Assembly (NCBI RefSeq): GCF_038051995.1
Contig: NZ_CP150290.1
Coordinates: forward strand, 3,462,001-3,526,000
Reading direction: 5' to 3'
Length of the DNA: 64,000 nt
Origin: Paenibacillus sp. FSL H8-0537
Lineage (GTDB): Bacteria > Bacillota > Bacilli > Paenibacillales > Paenibacillaceae
This document shows, one piece after another, positions 61,201-64,000 of the stretch (positions within the stretch are counted from its first letter, which is position 1; every line of letters begins with the position of its first letter). A program made the position numbers and the translations under genes. Below the pieces are notes generated by a model. That model ran no database searches, was not told the origin of the DNA, and was given only the letters and a program-made list of their open reading frames with translations.

Positions 61201-64000
61201 TCCCGTAGCGGAATCCGTAATATCTATATATCCTTTGTGAACCAGCTCATTCCATATATCGGATGCGGTTATTGTGCTTTCCTTTTCCATATCGTTGAAC
61301 AGGTCGCTTGAGGTTTCACCCAAATTATTTTGCAATTGCAGAAATACACGCTCGAGATGATCTTTAATTAGAATGACCGGAGTGTCTCGAAATCGGTATG
61401 TCTTCAGTAGAGCATCCTTCTCATCAATTTGATTTAAGTCCGGCCCACTCGGATAATCCCGCATAAATTTTTGGTAATAGTCAGAATCTGCGATGGTATC
61501 GTTCGCATCGTAATGTGCTTCCTCCCAAGTCGTGTATAGCGTCTTTGTATAATAGCCTTTGGGCGAATCCACACGGTAAATACGGGAAAGCGGATCATAA
61601 TGAGTGAGCGTCGGCGGAGGCAGCAAGCCCGCCATCTTTGCCTGCTCTTCAAATGCAGGAACGTTTGAGTAATAAGGCAAATATTGCTCTACGGGTCTAC
61701 CCTTATGGTCATATACCGTTCTGCCTGAAACGAGCCAACGTACGTTTGTTATTACTGTAGGGGGATTAAATACGTCAGTTGCCGGAGCATCCGCGATTTC
61801 AACTCCGAATGCCACGCCTCCATCCGATCTTTTCTTCGATTCAATGACCCTGCCTAGTCCATCCAAATAGCTTACATGCAATAGAATGCGGGTGGGCGCA
61901 TCGCCAGACTCCTCCGAGACACTCGTTTCCCGGTAAAGCTCCACGGTTCGGTTAGGCCCCTTCCCCAGCCTCCAAGCATGAACATCGTAATAAGTGAAAG
62001 AAGAAGCCTGCTGAAGATATCGTTCGGGGTGAGCCAGTACATCCTCAAATGAGCCATCCTTCACAGGCAGGTATTGTGCTAGATCACCGTCTCCTACACG
62101 CCGATTCTGATGTGTTCCATATAAGGAAGAGGCTATTACCATGCCTAAGGGATCATACACAACCTCTGCCATATTTCCGTTAATATCCGTTGTACGTCCC
62201 GGTTTGATTACGTTGTAATCGAGAACAATAGACATGGAGGTTGAAGCCGTCTCACTCACATGCTGAATCGTGTTAATTGGAAATAGACAATAGAGATCGT
62301 AGCTGTACTGTATCCTGTAGAAAAGATTCCTCTTTTCGGAGAGCATTGTGTTTTCTAATTTCCAAGGCAAGTAGAAGCAATTATCCGCACCTAATGCATA
62401 ATGCTGTACCAGCCCCTGATTCCACCAGTACCCGTCATGCAGACTATAGCCGCAATCGTCACTCATCATGATGTCTGTCAACCTTGATTCATAGATTTTA
62501 CTGATTTGGTCGGAAGTAGTTACTGCATGCTCGCTGTGATGATGAAGCGCAACAGCTGTCATTTGACCTAGCGGCAAAGCATCCGTCTGGGCTGCATTCC
62601 AATAATAATGGCGATCCCAGGAGAGCAGCTCTGATTGGAACATACCAGCGGTGAGCGGCGTAGCATAGGGAATAACCTGCTCCAATGCCCCAGGTAGTAG
62701 AGCCTGCAAATCTACTAGATTAAAATAGAAGGATGCAGGTAATTGGATACCCGACAAAGCATACGACCGGCTCTCAGATTCCACGCCAAGGATGCGAAAC
62801 GTATTTGTGACGTTCACAAAAGATGTCACCTTCAGAAGTATTTGCAGCTGCTGCTGTTCAGGTAAGGAGAATTTCGAGCTTAAGCGGCGCGGATAATGAA
62901 TTTGTAACGCCTTGGTAACATGACCATACAAATCCGTTTCCACGACTATTTCATGTTGTACACGCGGATCGTTAGGATTTCGTTCATATTGATAGTCAAT
63001 TGATTCTCTGGCATGCGCATACAACGCGGCAAAAAGAGCATTTCCCCGTTCTTGAATAAGCTTTACGGTATAATTGGTTTCATGAACCGTATACGGATGC
63101 ACAGAGATTCCGCCCGGTTGATCTAATCCATATACCTCCTCACGCAGCAGAAGACCTTTCAAAGCTATATAGCATTGACGGAGCGTTTCCCCGTCAGCGC
63201 CGAGTAGTGCTTCATCCAGATGACTATCTGGCATAACATAAGCGAGGGTATCCTGCCCGTAATACTGTTTATGAAAGTGCCTGGACAAGGTGGCCGAATT
63301 CCGGGAGGAGCCGGTATGGTACCATCTCTTCCAGTACACGGGGGCGTTTCCTGGTAATTCGAATCCGCTTGAACACATTTCTGTATCCCATTGCTCCATG
63401 AAGCCGAAGCCTCTAAATTCCTTTTCCACTGGATCGTAATACCCCTCATGATACTTATATCGGGTCACAAGCTGATTGCCAGAACAAGCTTCTGTCACAC
63501 GAACCTTCTCCACCACATGCACGGGAAATGGAAGAATAGTCTCCCACCGCTTCCCTGCTCGCTTGTCCTCCAGATAGAACTGAACGGAGCTTGCGTATTG
63601 GATATCCGTAATGGCTCCTATGCCGTTATCAGTACGGGTTAGGAGATACGGTTTATGTCCCCCTGAAAAGTCATAGTAATAATGCTTCACCGTATCCGTA
63701 CTAACCTTGGTAAAGAGCAGACCGTTACATCCGTTGCCGAGAACGTCAGCCAACTGCATACGGTCCCCTTCACCGAAAGTTTCCGGCAATGAAATGGACA
63801 CGGGTGAACTGAATGCATTACCGCCCTGATTGAGAAACAATTCCGCCCGATCCGGGTAGACATACACGATATCCGTTAATCCCGAGCCGTTCAAATCACC
63901 TAGAACCAAGCGGGAAGCATCGAAATTTCCATCAATATAAGGAGCTTGATCCATACGTATGACGGATGCGAACTGCCCATATCCCAGGTTGGGCCAGCAT
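58258..64000 (-). CDS. Tc toxin TcB-TcC fusion with nuclease-like C-terminus, 5' end outside window
   Basis: The frame is open to the right edge (CWPNLGYGQFASVIRMDQ), so the SpvB-like start is missing and about 1,913 residues are visible. The TcB part has FG-GAP/propeller-type sequence (DLNGSGLTDIVYVYPDRAEL). Rhs repeats follow (YDGLGRLIAETS, YDNNGNLLALEH), leading to the Rhs core RYSGKERDDCTGLYYYGARY, GLNMYAFVGGNPVRFVDPEG (about 59100-59280), the conserved autoproteolysis site of TcC proteins. The last 280 residues are the variable effector: a Lys-rich stretch, then CHLIAHCLGGAEASNNLVAG (about 58530-58600), resembling DNA/RNA non-specific nucleases with a beta-beta-alpha-metal site. TcB and TcC are separate proteins in many species; here they are one. 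TcA follows after 32 bases. Confidence 0.93.
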   Translation of the reverse strand, partial: CWPNLGYGQFASVIRMDQAPYIDGNFDASRLVLGDLNGSGLTDIVYVYPDRAELFLNQGGNAFSSPVSISLPETFGEGDRMQLADVLGNGCNGLLFTKVSTDTVKHYYYDFSGGHKPYLLTRTDNGIGAITDIQYASSVQFYLEDKRAGKRWETILPFPVHVVEKVRVTEACSGNQLVTRYKYHEGYYDPVEKEFRGFGFMEQWDTEMCSSGFELPGNAPVYWKRWYHTGSSRNSATLSRHFHKQYYGQDTLAYVMPDSHLDEALLGADGETLRQCYIALKGLLLREEVYGLDQPGGISVHPYTVHETNYTVKLIQERGNALFAALYAHARESIDYQYERNPNDPRVQHEIVVETDLYGHVTKALQIHYPRRLSSKFSLPEQQQLQILLKVTSFVNVTNTFRILGVESESRSYALSGIQLPASFYFNLVDLQALLPGALEQVIPYATPLTAGMFQSELLSWDRHYYWNAAQTDALPLGQMTAVALHHHSEHAVTTSDQISKIYESRLTDIMMSDDCGYSLHDGYWWNQGLVQHYALGADNCFYLPWKLENTMLSEKRNLFYRIQYSYDLYCLFPINTIQHVSETASTSMSIVLDYNVIKPGRTTDINGNMAEVVYDPLGMVIASSLYGTHQNRRVGDGDLAQYLPVKDGSFEDVLAHPERYLQQASSFTYYDVHAWRLGKGPNRTVELYRETSVSEESGDAPTRILLHVSYLDGLGRVIESKKRSDGGVAFGVEIADAPATDVFNPPTVITNVRWLVSGRTVYDHKGRPVEQYLPYYSNVPAFEEQAKMAGLLPPPTLTHYDPLSRIYRVDSPKGYYTKTLYTTWEEAHYDANDTIADSDYYQKFMRDYPSGPDLNQIDEKDALLKTYRFRDTPVILIKDHLERVFLQLQNNLGETSSDLFNDMEKESTITASDIWNELVHKGYIDITDSATGRGKASANFRPYSPGFLLNIDAKYEPYAQEILVLLRQSCLPAYTGYDSKGNVLYEVNARNYYAGDLQGLLLKDVQFTYDMQNRLLCTDSRDAGIRLGIDNMFNDPVHTWDSRGFHTTTLYDGLQRPAQIIVDGTDHASNLVLGQTVEKYVYGDNAGLSVEDAQNRNLFGKLYMLYDQAGVMSHQAYGLQGHILETEQTLLANYSSEPNWSEGSQGALCSETFVTSFIYDGLGRLIAETSADQTVYRSAYNLCGHLQKVVVDFPEQPNVPFIQDIQYDANGQHTLIVRGNGTSTAFTYEETTGRLLGIATSRSTADKKGNARSPILQKLTYSMDPVGNITRSRDYSFQTVFQNQQIVEPLSDYTYDALYRLIQASGRQHPGILSSTHAAGFKQSEWMPISQPHLNDVEKLENYTETYIYDEAGNKTQTRHAAASASWTRTLKVCENSNCLKEMTAGSLAGIQVQLQYDNNGNLLALEHLRSMQWNYRNNLANATIIERDGDQSDCSYYVYDSGGQRVRKVLERKISDGLTEIQEKIYVGRLEIKRISRVQNDVSTLILERHSYRVMEDERTAAITNFWTKDDAGRETDSLGKRQLRYQLSDFLGSSTMEVDEEACLISYEEYLPYGGTSYITGTSQREVQLKEYRYSGKERDDCTGLYYYGARYYPPWLGCWINADPAGTADGLNMYAFVGGNPVRFVDPEGLAKAKNDKKVAKKKLNANFKAKKRKEDLKSFSSGDGKKQAEMITEMRGRSLRVTKNRQIHIRKMLHKAADKAQMELDQFDLPPSSGKSLPKKVAEPTSVQGAFFAGSHTYIENQQIVSQASLNVDGRDSTNDTMGKASAFHNTNNLPASLYSKRNDSGSGGLGEAWCHLIAHCLGGAEASNNLVAGSQGSNLVQLGIELAVRDFVKKTGEKVLVKVGANVRLRADGTITHIADDFFYQINDMSGKQIYSTKFKANILRADTLQKQKKREATRSMKSHFGY

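Overview
The window reads as a chromosome segment of a spore-forming, Paenibacillus- or Brevibacillus-like Firmicute. Support: AGGAGG-type ribosome binding sites with ATG, GTG and TTG starts, TTGACA/TATAAT promoters, many hairpin-plus-T-run terminators, a BglG/LicT-controlled beta-glucoside PTS, SUKH/DUF1963-type immunity genes and an NRPS locus. The genus is an inference from gene content.

Layout. (1) 0-10.4 kb: 3' end of a macrolide-type glycosyltransferase, a D,D-carboxypeptidase, an APH-like kinase, a divergent TetR/FAD-monooxygenase pair, an isochorismatase-like hydrolase with a CynX-type exporter, and a divergent AraC regulator. Two long perfect palindromes sharing one core lie just behind terminators here. 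(2) 10.4-17.3 kb: a complete beta-glucoside module (licT, bglP, bglH) with its own HPr and Enzyme I and two antiterminator/terminator elements. It is preceded by a decayed HPr/EI copy whose HPr frame begins with ATT and whose EI frame stops after 17 codons. (3) 17.5-32.3 kb: a minus-strand array of immunity-type genes (SUKH, SUKH-DUF4303, DUF1963, DUF5713-like, WGR, HEAT-like and unknowns). It is heavily eroded by nonsense codons, frameshifts, partial duplication and chimeric junctions, and carries an XerS-like recombinase pseudogene and an IS256-type fragment. (4) 32.9-34.1 kb: a serine hydrolase. (5) 34.4-43.6 kb: a compact NRPS operon on the minus strand: A-T protein, glycosyltransferase, C-A-T-TE protein fused to an MFS exporter, then an MbtH-like protein. 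This is consistent with a small glycosylated peptide (inference). (6) 43.9-47.1 kb: an IS3-type element with an IS1182-type element inside it; each sits in the loop of a terminator-like hairpin. (7) 47.1-64.0 kb: a Tc (toxin complex) operon on the minus strand, running past the right edge: a TcB-TcC fusion with a putative His-Me-finger nuclease C-terminus, a 2,744-residue TcA, a Hint-domain protein with a degenerate M48-like region, and a zinc-ribbon protein.

Most worth following up: the Tc operon, with its two unusual accessory proteins and a short helical module that recurs in TcA, TcB and the Hint protein; the NRPS-thioesterase-MFS fusion with a cysteine in the thioesterase nucleophile position; the two nested hairpin-loop insertions; and the eroded immunity array. 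All family assignments were made by reading motifs; no database search was run.
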